DNA of 64,000 nt from assembly GCF_013408535.1 (NCBI RefSeq), contig NZ_JACBZA010000001.1:1696850-1760849 (forward strand). Direction: 5' to 3'. This DNA comes from Actinopolymorpha cephalotaxi (GTDB lineage Bacteria > Actinomycetota > Actinomycetes > Propionibacteriales > Actinopolymorphaceae). A program made the position numbers and the translations under genes. Of the stretch, positions 53,009-63,027 are shown piece by piece. Positions within the stretch are counted from its first letter, which is position 1; each line of letters starts with the position of its first letter. The notes under the pieces are model-generated. The model saw only the letters and a program-made list of their open reading frames with translations, did not search any database and was not told where the DNA came from.

Positions 53009-54684
53009 GGGTTCCCGGCCGGGCGGACCAGGAACGGAGTGAGCAGGCCGGGCACCGCCGCGTCGGCCACCCGGACCGCCTCGGCCGTGTCGACGTCCGG
53101 GATCTCGTACTGCTGCCGTCCGGCCGCGGTCGTCGCCACCAGCGTCGTCAACCCGATCCTGCGCTGGAAGAACGACTGCCGGAGATTCCAGCCCAGTACG
53201 CCGTCGCAGGTCAGCACGTTGCGCCGGCGTACGAGCGAACCGAACCGGCAGACCAGCACGCCGTCCCGCAGCGCGTGGCCGAGGCTGCGGGCCCGGTCCG
53301 CGGCGACCAGCGCGGCGCAGGGGAGCAGCACCAGCGAGGCCTGCCACACCCACGACGGAAGCCCGGCGACCTGGTGCAGAACGGCCAGGACGCCGACCAG
53401 GAGCGCGGTCAGCCCGAGCGCGCGGGTGAACCTGCGGCGCACCGCCCTCGGCCCGTGCGGGACGAGCGGCGTGGTGTACGGCTCTGGCCCGCCGAACACG
53501 TCACCGGCCACCCGCAGCGCGACCTTGCGCGGCGCCGGGGGAAGCAGCAGCGAGCCGCCGCGTTCGGCGCCCCGGCCGACCCGCAGCCCGGTGGCGATCG
53601 CGATGCACCGGGCCCCGCCGACCAGTCGCAGGGACAGCGGCTCGCTGAGCTCGACGCCACGCAGCCGGCGTTCCTCGATGCTGGTGGCGCGGGTGGTGAT
53701 CAGGCCGCGGTTGACGTGCAGGGTTCCGCCGGGATGCCGGCTGAGCCGGTAGTTCCAGAACGCCAGGACGTAGGCCAGGGTGGACGCGACGACGCAGACG
53801 ACCAGCAGCGCGACGACCACCTCCACCGCTCCCACCAGCCAGCCCGCGCCGCGCACCTGGTCCAGCAGCTGGTGCACCGGGCCGACCTTGCCGAGGTCGA
53901 TCTTCGCCTCCGACACCGCGCGGGATCCGAAGCCGGCCACCACACCCACGGTCAGCAGCCCGGACAGCGTGAACGGTCCGTACCTCACCCATCGCGGGTC
54001 GAGGGTGGCCAGCCTGGTCTCCTGCTCCGGTGTGCTCGAAGGCGCCCGGGCAGGTCGCGGGCCCGTCGCCGATGTGTTTGCGTACGCCGTTGCCGGGGCG
54101 GTTTCGGTTGTGGTCGCGGCTTCGGTCGCGGTCGCCGTGCCGGGCTCGGGTGCCGCTCCGGACTCGGCAGCGGCCGACCGCGGCTGCCTGTGGAGGAGTT
54201 CCTCGCGCAGCTGGCGGGCGGCCGGGGCGGCGAGAGCGTCCAGCTTCAGCCCGTTCTCGCCCTTGCGGTCCGAACGGCCGGTGCCGATCTCGACCCGGGC
54301 CAGCCCCACGATCCGGTGCATCGCGTTCGCGGTGACGTCGACGGTGCGCACGCGGTCGCGGGGGACGGTGAGCACCCGGCGGCGCAGCAGGCCACGGCGG
54401 ACCTGCACGTGCTGGGGGGAGATGCGGTAGGTCGTGGTGAACCACCGCAGCGTTCCGAGGGCGATCACGAGGACCAGGGCGGCCAGGCCCCACAGGGGGC
54501 CGTGTCCGCTGGTGGTTCCCGCGACCAGAGCACCGATGAGGGCGGGGAAGGACCGGACGAGTTCCTGCACCGGGTGCACCGCGAGCATCCGCGGGCTGAG
54601 CCGTCGCCAGTCCGCTGTGCCGGTCGCCTCGGTCGCCTCGGTTGCGTCCGCCGCCCCCGTGGGCGGGGTGCCGAGCTCCGTCAC
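52999..54684 (-). CDS. Multi-domain membrane PH (YdbT-like) protein
   Basis: 561 aa with three bacterial PH-like domains (bPH2). Helix pairs near residues 45-65, 240-260 and 350-375 alternate with segments such as [72 protein letters not shown] and GWNLRQSFFQRRIGLTTLVATTA. This alternation is typical of YdbT. A long Ala/Thr/Glu-rich spacer (about 155-200) lies between domains 1 and 2. GTG start in a GTGA overlap with the smaller partner. Confidence 0.82.
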   Translation of the reverse strand: MTELGTPPTGAADATEATEATGTADWRRLSPRMLAVHPVQELVRSFPALIGALVAGTTSGHGPLWGLAALVLVIALGTLRWFTTTYRISPQHVQVRRGLLRRRVLTVPRDRVRTVDVTANAMHRIVGLARVEIGTGRSDRKGENGLKLDALAAPAARQLREELLHRQPRSAAAESGAAPEPGTATATEAATTTETAPATAYANTSATGPRPARAPSSTPEQETRLATLDPRWVRYGPFTLSGLLTVGVVAGFGSRAVSEAKIDLGKVGPVHQLLDQVRGAGWLVGAVEVVVALLVVCVVASTLAYVLAFWNYRLSRHPGGTLHVNRGLITTRATSIEERRLRGVELSEPLSLRLVGGARCIAIATGLRVGRGAERGGSLLLPPAPRKVALRVAGDVFGGPEPYTTPLVPHGPRAVRRRFTRALGLTALLVGVLAVLHQVAGLPSWVWQASLVLLPCAALVAADRARSLGHALRDGVLVCRFGSLVRRRNVLTCDGVLGWNLRQSFFQRRIGLTTLVATTAAGRQQYEIPDVDTAEAVRVADAAVPGLLTPFLVRPAGNPQE

Positions 54685-55214
54685 GTCGCGTCCCCCTGGT
54701 TGGCCTGGGTGGTGCGGGTGAGCTCGTCGACCAGCCGCTCGACGGTGTCGCGGTCCAGGCCGTGGATCTTCAGCGGGCCGGCGGCCGAGGCGGTGGTGAC
54801 GGTGACGTTCGACAGCCCGAAGAGCTGTTCCAGCGGGCCGCGTTCGCTGTCCACGGTCTGGATCCGGGACACCGGGGCGATCCTGCGTTCCTGGTCGAAC
54901 CATCCGGACTGGGTGTAGACGGCCTCACCGGTGGCCTCCCATCGGTGTACGTGGTAGCGCCACCGGGGCATCACCGTCACGTGGGCGGCACCGAGGACGA
55001 CGGTCGCCACCACACCGGCCACCCGCCAGCCGGTGACACCGCCGGCGAGGATCCACCACCCGATCTGTACGGCGAGCAGCAACAGCCAACCGGCACCCGC
55101 GCGGGCAGCCCAGTACAGCCTGGCGCCAGGGGCGACGCGGTGCCGCGGTGGACGGAGCTCGAGTTCGGGTGGACCGCTCGGGGCGGGCGGGCCGGAGTTC
55201 TCGCCGATGGTCAC
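54681..55214 (-). CDS. Small membrane PH-domain protein (YdbS-like)
   Basis: 177-aa partner of the YdbT-like protein: two helices (about residues 35-70), then one bPH2 domain with PRWRYHVHRWEATGEAVYTQSGWFDQERRIAPVSRIQTVDSERGPLEQLFGLSNVTVTTASAAG. The GTG start follows TGAGCAG. The YdbS-YdbT pair is conserved in Gram-positives and is thought to act at the membrane; some related bPH2 proteins confer bacteriocin resistance. Confidence 0.8.
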   Translation of the reverse strand: MTIGENSGPPAPSGPPELELRPPRHRVAPGARLYWAARAGAGWLLLLAVQIGWWILAGGVTGWRVAGVVATVVLGAAHVTVMPRWRYHVHRWEATGEAVYTQSGWFDQERRIAPVSRIQTVDSERGPLEQLFGLSNVTVTTASAAGPLKIHGLDRDTVERLVDELTRTTQANQGDAT

Positions 55215-55335
55215 CTGCTCAGTGTGGCGAAGGTGTGACGGCCGGTCCCGTGTGGGTCGGCGGGCCGCACCCGTGACAGATGTCAGGGGTTCTGGCACCT
55301 CGCGGGTCGAGAGCGACGTCCCGGTGCCGCGTCCG

Positions 55336-56142
55336 CTACCAGAACAGGAACCGCCAGCTGCCCAGGGCGACGCTGACCGCGGTGGCGCCGGCCACGACCG
55401 CGATCGTCGCGGCGACGAACACCCAGTCCGCGCGGCGCAGCGGCCGGGGCCGGGCGAGCGAGCGGTCCGGCCGGTCGGTGAAGCCGCGCGACTCCATCGC
55501 GGTCGCCAGCCGGACCCCGCGCCGGATCGCCACCACCAGCAGGGCGAAAACACCGGAGGCGAACAACCGCGCCCGGCGTACCGGCGACCGCCCGGCGTCC
55601 AGCCCCCGCGCGCGGCGCGCGAGCAGCAGCGTCCGCCACTCGTCACCCAGCACCGGCAGCAGCCGGAACGCCGCGAGCGCGCCGAAGGTGAACCGAGGTG
55701 GCGTACGGAAGTGCTGCACCAAAGCGTCGGCGAACTCGGTCGGGTCGGTGGAGGCGAACGCCACCACGCCCGGCAGTGCGATGGCGAGCACCCGGGTCAC
55801 CACCGAGACGGCGGCCAGCAGGCTCTGGCTGGACAGGTGCAGCGGCCCGGCGGACAGCCACACCGTCCCGCCGGTCTGGTCGGTGAACAGCAGGGTGGAC
55901 ACCGCCAGCCCCGCGACGGTGACGAACAGCAGCACCAGCCGGCGCAGGAGGGTCCGCCACCGCAGGCCGGCCGCCGCGAGGGCGAGCAGTTCGGCGCCGA
56001 GCACAAGAGCGGGCGTCACGGCGTCGGCGGTGAGCAGCAGTCCGGCCAGGATCACGAACGCGGCGACGATCTTGGTGACGGGGTTCAGCCGGGTGACCGG
56101 TGCGTCCGGGTCGGTGACGATCGGCTCGGCGAGGACGCTCAC
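55336..56142 (-). CDS. ykoC: ECF transporter transmembrane T component (YkoC/CbiQ type)
   Basis: 268-aa membrane subunit of an energy-coupling-factor importer. The CbiQ/EcfT fold shows RLNPVTKIVAAFVILAGLLLT, helices throughout, then DEWRTLLLARRARGLDAG and AMESRGFTDRP, the two Ala-Arg-Gly coupling motifs that contact the ATPase. GTG start in a GTGA overlap with the ATPase gene. Third gene of the TPP-riboswitch operon. Confidence 0.9.
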   Translation of the reverse strand: MSVLAEPIVTDPDAPVTRLNPVTKIVAAFVILAGLLLTADAVTPALVLGAELLALAAAGLRWRTLLRRLVLLFVTVAGLAVSTLLFTDQTGGTVWLSAGPLHLSSQSLLAAVSVVTRVLAIALPGVVAFASTDPTEFADALVQHFRTPPRFTFGALAAFRLLPVLGDEWRTLLLARRARGLDAGRSPVRRARLFASGVFALLVVAIRRGVRLATAMESRGFTDRPDRSLARPRPLRRADWVFVAATIAVVAGATAVSVALGSWRFLFW

Positions 56143-57752
56143 CCGATCACCTGCCCGGACCGCACGCGGACCTCCCGGTCGGCGAGCGCGGCGATCAGGT
56201 CGCGGTCGTGGCTCACGCAGCAGATCGCGTGGCCGTCGTCGCGCAGCTCGGCGAGCAGGTCGACCAGCTCACCCCAGGTACGCCGGTCCTGCCCGAACGT
56301 CGGCTCGTCCAGTACGAGGACCCGCGGCCCGGTCGCCAGCGCGGTGCCCACCGACAGCCGCCGCTTCTCCCCGCCGGACAGGGTGAACGGGTTCGCGTCG
56401 GCGAGGTGGTCCAGGGCGAGCCGGTGCAGCAGTTCGTCCACCCGGCGGCCGGCGGCCTCGGGAGTCAGGCCGGCCAGCCGTGGCCCGAGGGCGAGCTCGG
56501 CCCGCACGCTCGCGGTGAGGAACTGGTGCTCGGGGTCCTGGAACACCGTGCCCACCGCCCGTACCAGTTGTGGGGCCCGCCAGCGATGCAGCGGCCGGCT
56601 GCGGGCGGCCGGCTTGCGGGACCGGCCGGACGGTCCCGACGAAAGCCCGGACAGCTCGGGGGAGACGGTCACCTCACCCGCCGACGGGGTGAGCAGACCG
56701 GCGAGCAGCATGGCCAGGGTCGACTTCCCAGAGCCGTTCGCGCCGGAGACCGCGACCACCTCGCCGGCCGACAGCCGCAGGCCGGCGCCGGCGAGCGCGG
56801 GCCGGTCCGCGGCCGGGTAGGTGTAGCCGAGCGAGGTGGCGATGAGCAGGCCGGTCGAAGTGGCCGGCGCCGGGGTGGAGGTCGGGGCTGCCGCTCCGGT
56901 CGACGCGGCCGAGGCGCCCGGCGCTGACACGACCGGGGCGGATGTGGACCGCCGGGGTGAGGGCACCTCGCCCGGGATCCACACTCCGGCGGCGGCCAGC
57001 GGACCGTGGTCGGCAACGAAGACCTTGTCCGGGCTGCCGTCGGCGAGCACGCCGCCGCCGGACCGGAGCACCACCACCCGGTCCACCAGCGGCAGCCAGT
57101 CGCCGACCCGGTGGTCGACCACGACCAGCGTCGCTCCGGTGGCCGCGACCACCTGGTCGACGGCCTGGCGTACCAGCGCCGCTCCGTCGGGATCGAGGTT
57201 GGCGGTCGGCTCGTCCAGCAGGATCAGGTCCGGGCGCAGCGCCACCACGCCGGCCAGGACGAGCCGCTGCTTCTCCCCGCCGGACAGCCGCCCGGTGGGA
57301 TGGTCCCGGCCGTACGGGAAACCGGTCAGCGCGAGCGCCTCGTCGACCCGCGGCCAGATGCGCTCGGTGGGCACGGCGCGGTTCTCCAGGCCGAACGCCA
57401 CGTCGTCGCCGGCCCGGGCCATCACCAGCTGCGTCTCCGGGTCCTGGAACGCCAGGCCGATCCGGTCGCGTACCTGCTGCGGAGGTGATCCGCCGACCAG
57501 CAGGGTGCCCTCGACGTCGGCGGCCTGCTCGGCGTCGAGCAGTCCGGCGAGGCCGGTGAGCAGGGTGCTCTTGCCGCCGCCGGACGGCCCGGCGAGCAGG
57601 ACCCGCTCGCCCGGCTCGACGGCGAGGTCGAGGTCCCGGACCGCCCACGTGTGCCGGCCGGCGTACCGGAACGACCAGCTGCGTGCCCGGATCGACAGCG
57701 CGGCGCCGGGCCCGGACGCGGCGGGCGGGCGGGCCCTCGCCGACGCGCTCAC
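56139..57752 (-). CDS. ykoD: Fused ECF transporter ATPase (YkoD type)
   Basis: 537-aa dual ATPase. Domain 1: GPSGGGKSTLL (Walker A), LSGGEKQRLV, LLDEPTANLDPDG. Domain 2 from about residue 290: GANGSGKSTLAM, LSGGEKRRLS, VLDEPTFGQDRRT. The two are joined by a disordered Ser/Ala/Thr linker (about residues 265-290). A basic insertion (GRSRKPAARSRPLHRWR) lies between motifs of domain 2. GTG start overlaps the ykoE stop. Confidence 0.92.
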   Translation of the reverse strand: MSASARARPPAASGPGAALSIRARSWSFRYAGRHTWAVRDLDLAVEPGERVLLAGPSGGGKSTLLTGLAGLLDAEQAADVEGTLLVGGSPPQQVRDRIGLAFQDPETQLVMARAGDDVAFGLENRAVPTERIWPRVDEALALTGFPYGRDHPTGRLSGGEKQRLVLAGVVALRPDLILLDEPTANLDPDGAALVRQAVDQVVAATGATLVVVDHRVGDWLPLVDRVVVLRSGGGVLADGSPDKVFVADHGPLAAAGVWIPGEVPSPRRSTSAPVVSAPGASAASTGAAAPTSTPAPATSTGLLIATSLGYTYPAADRPALAGAGLRLSAGEVVAVSGANGSGKSTLAMLLAGLLTPSAGEVTVSPELSGLSSGPSGRSRKPAARSRPLHRWRAPQLVRAVGTVFQDPEHQFLTASVRAELALGPRLAGLTPEAAGRRVDELLHRLALDHLADANPFTLSGGEKRRLSVGTALATGPRVLVLDEPTFGQDRRTWGELVDLLAELRDDGHAICCVSHDRDLIAALADREVRVRSGQVIG

Positions 57753-58369
57753 CGGGTCGTCTGCTCCCGGCCGGACGCGAACGGCGCCAGTACGCCGGTG
57801 GCGGCGAGCGCCCGGACGAGCGCGAAGGACCCGGCCCCGGCGATGACGAGCGAGCTCACCACCACGAGCACGCCGTACACGAGCTGCCAGGTGGGTGCCC
57901 ATGCGAAGTTGTAGAGCACGTTGTCCATGACGGCCGGGACCACCCCGGCGACCGCACCGGCGAGCAGCGCCACCGGCAGCCGCCAGCGGCGGTAGCGGAA
58001 CGCCGCGAAGACCAGTTCCGCGGCCAGGCCCTGGACCAGGCCGTAGAGGATGATCGCCAGGGGACTCTCCACGCCGAGTAGAACCGAGACGACGGCGGCG
58101 ACGAGCTCGGTAAACACCGCGGCGCCCGGCTTGCGGATGAGCAGGCCACCAAGGACACCGGGCAGCAGCCACATGCCGTAGATCACCGCCTGGGCCGGTT
58201 TGAAGCCCACGAAGACTGGGGTGAGCGCGTTGTACAGCACGCCCCAGGCGAAGAACACCACGCCGAACGCCACCGCGACCACGGCGGCGACGATGATGTC
58301 GACGGTGCGCCACCGCCGGTTGACGGGCCGCTGACCGCGGGTCGCGGTCGAGGTCACATCCTGGGTCAT
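57749..58369 (-). CDS. ykoE: ECF transporter substrate-binding S component (YkoE type)
   Basis: 206-aa membrane protein with about six helices: TVDIIVAAVVAVAFGVVFFAWGVLYN, then GMWLLPGVLGGLLIRKPGAAVFTELVAAVVSVLLG, the YkoE family signature region, and FRYRRWRLPVALLAGAVAGVVPAVMDN. Binds thiamine or hydroxymethylpyrimidine in this family. GGGAGG precedes the ATG. The upstream TPP riboswitch confirms a thiamine-related substrate. First gene of ykoEDC. Confidence 0.92.
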   Translation of the reverse strand: MTQDVTSTATRGQRPVNRRWRTVDIIVAAVVAVAFGVVFFAWGVLYNALTPVFVGFKPAQAVIYGMWLLPGVLGGLLIRKPGAAVFTELVAAVVSVLLGVESPLAIILYGLVQGLAAELVFAAFRYRRWRLPVALLAGAVAGVVPAVMDNVLYNFAWAPTWQLVYGVLVVVSSLVIAGAGSFALVRALAATGVLAPFASGREQTTR

Positions 58370-58498
58370 GAGTGTCCTCCCTGAACCGGGGAGGAGACGC
58401 GGCCGAGTGCCACTGGGTCCGATTCGCCGCCGGGAGCTCCGCACCGCCCGATCGGTCGATCGGCCGGGCGCGGGCCCGGTGACGAACGGACAGACCGA

Positions 58499-58592
58499 CT
58501 TCCTGCGCTGGCATTACCCAGATCAGGTTCGAGGGTCTGCGGGCCCCGCCGTCGCCGGCGGTCCCGCACTCTCAGCGCTTCCGCGCTCCCCT
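58499..58592 (-). promoter_or_regulatory. TPP (THI-box) riboswitch
   Basis: On the minus strand the conserved elements appear in order: GCGGAAGCGCTGAGAGTGCG, a variable GC-rich stem, then ACCCTCGAACCTGATCTGGG and TAATGCCAGCGCAGG. This matches the P1-P5 core of thiamine pyrophosphate riboswitches almost perfectly. It lies about 130 nt before ykoE; the intervening leader contains the ribosome-binding site and presumably the expression platform. Represses the importer when TPP is plentiful. Confidence 0.96.
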
Positions 58593-58757
58593 GTCGTCTG
58601 CTGTTGTCTGTTGCTACTGCTGTGCTGCTGTCCTCGTGTGGTGCCGCCCGAAGGCTACACCGGGCCGCCGAGACTCGCGGTGGCCCCGGGCGGGTGCCGG
58701 CGTCGCGGCCGACCGAGGCCCACCGCCGGCTCGACCGGAGGTCGGACCGGCGGGCCC

Positions 58758-58849
58758 TCAGACTCCGAGCGGCGTGTGGCGCCTGGGCCGCCGCCGGCGA
58801 GCCGTCAGACTCCGAGCGGGGCGTGGGCCAGCGCCTGGACCGCCGCCGG
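58758..58849. repeat. Duplicated 3' end of the TIGR03085 gene
   Basis: TCAGACTCCGAGCGG plus a further ~25 bp at 58758-58798 resembles 58805-58849, which is the C-terminal coding end of the adjacent gene. The outer copy lies in the intergenic space before the riboswitch. The rest of the 212-nt gap holds nothing else I can support, apart from the ykoE promoter that must be there. Confidence 0.6.
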
Positions 58850-59440
58850 TGGCCCGACGACCTCGGCCCGGGACACACCCCTGCGCCCGAACATGTACAA
58901 CGTGATCTCGCTCGGAAGCCCGGACAGCACGGCCGTCGGCTCACCCTTGCGAACCCGCGCGGTGGCGCCGTCGGGGCGGGCCACCAGTACCCCGGCCGCG
59001 GACCGGCGGAACAGCATCCGGCCGGCGCTGGTGACCCGCCGCCACAGGAGGTCCTCGAAGTCGTCCGGCAGGTCGCGGGCGGTCCAGTCCGGCTGGGCGC
59101 GCCGCACGTCCTCGTGGTGGACGAAGAATTCCACCGTGTTGGCCGCGCGGTCCACCGCCCCCAGCCTGGCCGGCGACCACGAGGGCGGGCCCTGACGGAA
59201 CCGGTCGACCAGCTCTGCGTAGCCGAGCCGCCCGACCAGCCCGGTCATGCGTTCCTTCGTCCTGCCGGCAAGCGGTGGCAGCAGGATGCCCGCGGCGCCC
59301 AGCGGGTCACCTTCCCGGATCACCAGGTGGGCGGCGAGGTCGGACGTCGTCCAGTCGGCGCACAGCGTGGGCGCGTCCGGACCCAGCGCGTCCAGCAGGT
59401 CGGCGAGCGCTCGGCGTTCGGCGCGGGCGTGATCAGTCAT
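58805..59440 (-). CDS. TIGR03085 family (mycothiol/DinB-like) protein
   Basis: 211-aa protein of the MDMPI-N/DinB-like helical family. ERRALADLLDALGPDAPTLCADWTTSDLAAHLVIREGDP gives the first helices and the conserved His; VEFFVHHEDVRRAQPDW holds the second metal-ligand pair. The C-terminal part (RRVTSAGRMLFRR, VRKGEPTAVLSGLPSEITLYMFGR) resembles a sterol-carrier fold. A metal-dependent mycothiol-linked or ligand-binding enzyme by family; the substrate is unknown. ATG overlaps the GH92 stop. Confidence 0.82.
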   Translation of the reverse strand: MTDHARAERRALADLLDALGPDAPTLCADWTTSDLAAHLVIREGDPLGAAGILLPPLAGRTKERMTGLVGRLGYAELVDRFRQGPPSWSPARLGAVDRAANTVEFFVHHEDVRRAQPDWTARDLPDDFEDLLWRRVTSAGRMLFRRSAAGVLVARPDGATARVRKGEPTAVLSGLPSEITLYMFGRRGVSRAEVVGPPAAVQALAHAPLGV

Positions 59441-62400
59441 GACCCGATCGTAGGGTGCTGGGCCAGCAGCTCCACCTGGGCGAGGGCGACCGGCGCGCCG
59501 CCCGGGGTGTCGTCGGGCCCCGGCGCGAGATCGAGCCGGTAGTGGGTGTAGTCACCCGGCGCGGCGACCAGGAACGGCCGGGTGTGCAGCGGCCATCCGA
59601 ACTCCTCCCCGCTCCTGGTGTCCAGAACCTCCCAGCCGGTCCCGTCGCGGGAGCCGGCGAGCACCCATGCCGTCGGGGCCGCACCGGCGTTGTCCACGGG
59701 AGAGGTGAGCGTGTAGAAGTCGATCCGGGCCGGCGCCGCCAGCTCGTAGGAGACCCACCGCCGGGTCCCGTCGAACGTCACCGAGCCGGCCGAGCTGTCG
59801 TCGAACAGGTGCGCCGCGTCCACGCCCTCACTCGCCCGGGCGGTGCCGGCACCGGGCCGGGTGACGTCGACGAGAGGTGCGGGCGCCTCGCCGGGCTCGG
59901 TGATCGACGGCGGCGCGGCGTCCGGTGCGCTCGCCCAGTCCGACGGCTCGGGCCCCATGGCGAACTCCAGCACGCCGCCCTTGGCCAGCAGGTCGTGCGG
60001 CAGCCAGGCCCGGTCGTAGGGCACGCCGTCCACGGAGAGGCCCTGCACGTAGACGTTGCCGGCGCTGTTGTCCGGTGCGTCGATCACCAGGTCGGCGCCC
60101 GACTCCAGGTGCACCGTCGCCCTGGTGAACAACGGCGAGCCGATCGCGTAGCGGGGGCTGCCCATCTGCAGCGGGTAGAACCCGAGCGCGCTGAACACCT
60201 GCCACGCCGACATCTCGCCGTTGTCCTCGTCACCGCAGTAGCCCTGGCCGAGCTCGCTGCCGAGGTAGAGCCGGGTGAGCACCTCGCGCACCTTCTCCTG
60301 GGTGCGCGCCGGCTGTCCGGCGTAGGTGTACATGTAGGCGATGTGGTGGGCCGGCTGGTTGCTGTGGCCGTACATCCCCATGCGTACGTCACGGGCTTCG
60401 GTCATCTCGTGGATCACGGTGCCGTAGGAGCCCTTGAAGCGTTCCTCACCGGTCTCGGGAGTGGCGAAGAACTCGTCCAGCCTGCGCGCGAGCGCCTCCC
60501 GCCCGCCGTGGAGCCAGGCCAGCCCGGCGCCGTCGTGCGGAACGTGGAACGCCATGTTCCAGGCGTTGGTCTCGGTGTAGTCGAACCCCCACATCCGTGG
60601 GTCGAACTCCTGCGGGGACAACCGCCGCGAACCGTCGCCGTGCCGGCCCTGGAAGAAGCCGACCGCCGGGTCGAACAGGTGGACGTAGCCGAGCGCGCGG
60701 CGGCGGAAGTACTCCTCCTCCTCGCACAACCTGGCGTGGCGGGAGTCGTCGGGTCCTACGTCCCGCGCCAGCTGCCCGGCCATCATGGCGATGCCGAAGT
60801 CGTTGATGTAGCCGTCCATCGACCACGACATCGCCTCCTCGGTCGCCTCCACCGGGGTGTAGCCGAGGAACGGCGAGCGCTCCATCCCCTTGCGCCCGAC
60901 GAAGGGGTTGGGCGGGCGGACGGTGGCGTTCTTCACCGCCGACTCGTAGGCCGCCCAGGCGTCGAAGCCCTCGACGCCCTTGCAGTAGGCGTCGCCGAAG
61001 GCCACGTCGGAACTGGTGCCGACCATGCAGTCGGCGTAGCCGGGGGAGGACCAGCGGGCCACCCAGCCACCGTCGCGGTACTGCTGAAGGAACCCCTCCA
61101 CCAGCTCACCGGCCAGCGTGGGGGTGAACAGCGCGTAGGCCGGCCAAGTGGTGCGGTAGGTGTCCCAGAAGCCGTTGTTGACATACGCCTTGCCGGGAAC
61201 GACGTCGGCACCTGTCCTGGTGGGACCGCTCAGCGGTGAGGATGTCGCCGACTGCACGGCGTGCGCGTAGATGGGCGCCTGCGCGGTGCCGGTGTTCTCG
61301 TGGGCGGAGTTGGGATAGAGGTAGAGGCGGTAGAGGTTGGAGTACAGCGTGGTGAGCTGGTCCTCGCTCGCCCCTTCCACCTCGATCACGCCGAGGGTGT
61401 CGTCCCACTGCCGCTGGGCGCGTTCGCGGACGTCCTCGAAGGAGTCGCCGGCCGCGATCTCCAGCGCCAGGTTGTGGCGTGCCTGGTCCAGGCTGATCAG
61501 CGAGGTGGCGATCCGCATGGTGACCGTACGGTCACCGGTGGGGTCGAACCTCGCGTACGCCGCCGCCTGCGCCCGCTCGCCCACGCCGTCGGGCCGGCCG
61601 GACTCGACCACGGGCCGGTCGAACTCCGCGTACACGAACATCCGGCTCGCGCCGTTGGACCGCCGGCTGCCGGTGTCGGTGTAGCCGGTCAGCACGCCGG
61701 TCTCCGGATCGACGCTCACCCCGGCGTCGGCGTCGACGTTGTCGAAGAACAGCGTGGAGGTCGGCCCGGTGAACGTGAACCGGAACATCGCCGCGTGGTC
61801 GGCCGGGGCGATCTCGGCGACCAGGCCGTTGTCGAAGGTGACGGAGTACCAGTGCGGGCGGGCGATCTCGTTGTCGTGGCCGAACGCCAGCGCCCGCGTG
61901 GCGCGGTCGGCGTCGGGGGCGCCCGCGGCGCTGGACGGCATCACCTGGAACGTCTGCCGGTCGCCCATCCACGGGCTGGGCTGGTGGCTCAGCCCCAGCG
62001 CCTGCAGGCGCGGCCGGTTTTCGTCGTCGTTGCCGCGGTGGTATTCGTACTCCCAGCGCAGCGTGCCCGCGTCGGTGACCGGCGTCCAGAAGTTGAAGCC
62101 CAGCGGCACCGCCGTGGCCGGGAGGTTGTTGCCCCGGGAGAACGCCCCGCTGGAGTGCGTGCCGCGGGTGGTGAGCACGTGGTCGGACAACCGGCGCGGC
62201 TCCCCGGCGGGGCTTGCACGCTCGGCGAGAACGATGTCGTCCACCCAGCCACCGAAGGGCACGGTGGTGTCGGCGGTATCGGCGGCGTCGGCGGCGTCGG
62301 GCTGGTGGTGGGTGAGCAGCACGGAGGTGACCCGGCGACCGGCGGCCACGGCACCGACCGCGATCCGCCGGGAGTTCCACTGGTCGGCGTAGAGCATCCG

Positions 62401-62859
62401 GGCGGCACCCTGGCCGGCCGCGTCCGCCGGCTGGTCGTGCTGGTCGCGGGCGCCGAGCTCGCTGAGCCGGGTGCCGTCGGCGAACTCGAGGTCGACCGCG
62501 GCGTAGGTCGCGGCGTAGGTCAGGTCGCCGGCGGTGAACTCCGGGAAGAGGACGTAGGACAGCTCGGTGTCCGGCCCGACCTCGACGTCCACCGCGAACA
62601 GTCTCACGGTGCGCGGGTCGGAGCTCGCCCGCTCGGCGGCGTAGCGGAGCGCGTGCCGGCCGGTGAAGCCGACGCCCGGCTTGGCGGCCGGAGCGTGGGC
62701 AGGCCCGCCCGCGACCTCGACGGTGAACCCGTCGGCGGCGTGGCCGTCGCCGCCCGCCACGTCGGGACAAGGGTCGCCGGGTTCGAACGAGGAGCGGAAG
62801 TGCACCACCGAATTCGCCATGGCGGGCAGACTGCCACGGCCCACCGACAGGCCGATCAT
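59437..62859 (-). CDS. GH92 alpha-mannosidase, apparently without a signal peptide
   Basis: About 1140 aa. Opens directly in the family domain ([18 protein letters not shown]), with a GH92 beta-sandwich and (alpha/alpha)6 barrel: [51 protein letters not shown]-like [22 protein letters not shown]-terminal F5/8-type segment (about residues 1010-1140: [38 protein letters not shown]) follows. By family it is a calcium-dependent exo-alpha-mannosidase. I chose ATG 62859 (GGAG just upstream); ATGs at 62820 and 62892 are alternatives. No secretion signal fits any of them. Confidence 0.85.
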   Translation of the reverse strand: MIGLSVGRGSLPAMANSVVHFRSSFEPGDPCPDVAGGDGHAADGFTVEVAGGPAHAPAAKPGVGFTGRHALRYAAERASSDPRTVRLFAVDVEVGPDTELSYVLFPEFTAGDLTYAATYAAVDLEFADGTRLSELGARDQHDQPADAAGQGAARMLYADQWNSRRIAVGAVAAGRRVTSVLLTHHQPDAADAADTADTTVPFGGWVDDIVLAERASPAGEPRRLSDHVLTTRGTHSSGAFSRGNNLPATAVPLGFNFWTPVTDAGTLRWEYEYHRGNDDENRPRLQALGLSHQPSPWMGDRQTFQVMPSSAAGAPDADRATRALAFGHDNEIARPHWYSVTFDNGLVAEIAPADHAAMFRFTFTGPTSTLFFDNVDADAGVSVDPETGVLTGYTDTGSRRSNGASRMFVYAEFDRPVVESGRPDGVGERAQAAAYARFDPTGDRTVTMRIATSLISLDQARHNLALEIAAGDSFEDVRERAQRQWDDTLGVIEVEGASEDQLTTLYSNLYRLYLYPNSAHENTGTAQAPIYAHAVQSATSSPLSGPTRTGADVVPGKAYVNNGFWDTYRTTWPAYALFTPTLAGELVEGFLQQYRDGGWVARWSSPGYADCMVGTSSDVAFGDAYCKGVEGFDAWAAYESAVKNATVRPPNPFVGRKGMERSPFLGYTPVEATEEAMSWSMDGYINDFGIAMMAGQLARDVGPDDSRHARLCEEEEYFRRRALGYVHLFDPAVGFFQGRHGDGSRRLSPQEFDPRMWGFDYTETNAWNMAFHVPHDGAGLAWLHGGREALARRLDEFFATPETGEERFKGSYGTVIHEMTEARDVRMGMYGHSNQPAHHIAYMYTYAGQPARTQEKVREVLTRLYLGSELGQGYCGDEDNGEMSAWQVFSALGFYPLQMGSPRYAIGSPLFTRATVHLESGADLVIDAPDNSAGNVYVQGLSVDGVPYDRAWLPHDLLAKGGVLEFAMGPEPSDWASAPDAAPPSITEPGEAPAPLVDVTRPGAGTARASEGVDAAHLFDDSSAGSVTFDGTRRWVSYELAAPARIDFYTLTSPVDNAGAAPTAWVLAGSRDGTGWEVLDTRSGEEFGWPLHTRPFLVAAPGDYTHYRLDLAPGPDDTPGGAPVALAQVELLAQHPTIGS

Positions 62860-63027
62860 CGGCTCCGCCACGGGCGCCGCGGCATGGCGCAACCGGGGCG
62901 GATCCGTGGGCGGGCAGCACAGGGGCGAGACGGGGGCGACGGCGAATCGGCGTTCGTACCGCTATGCCCGGCTCCGCACCCGCGTGGTCACGACCCGTCG
63001 CGCCCGCTGTCGGTGGCACCGGGAACA

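Noticed and set aside
61261-63027. Long upstream extension of the hisI frame across the GH92 gene
   Set aside because: Antisense shadow of GH92; conserved HisI begins after 63028.
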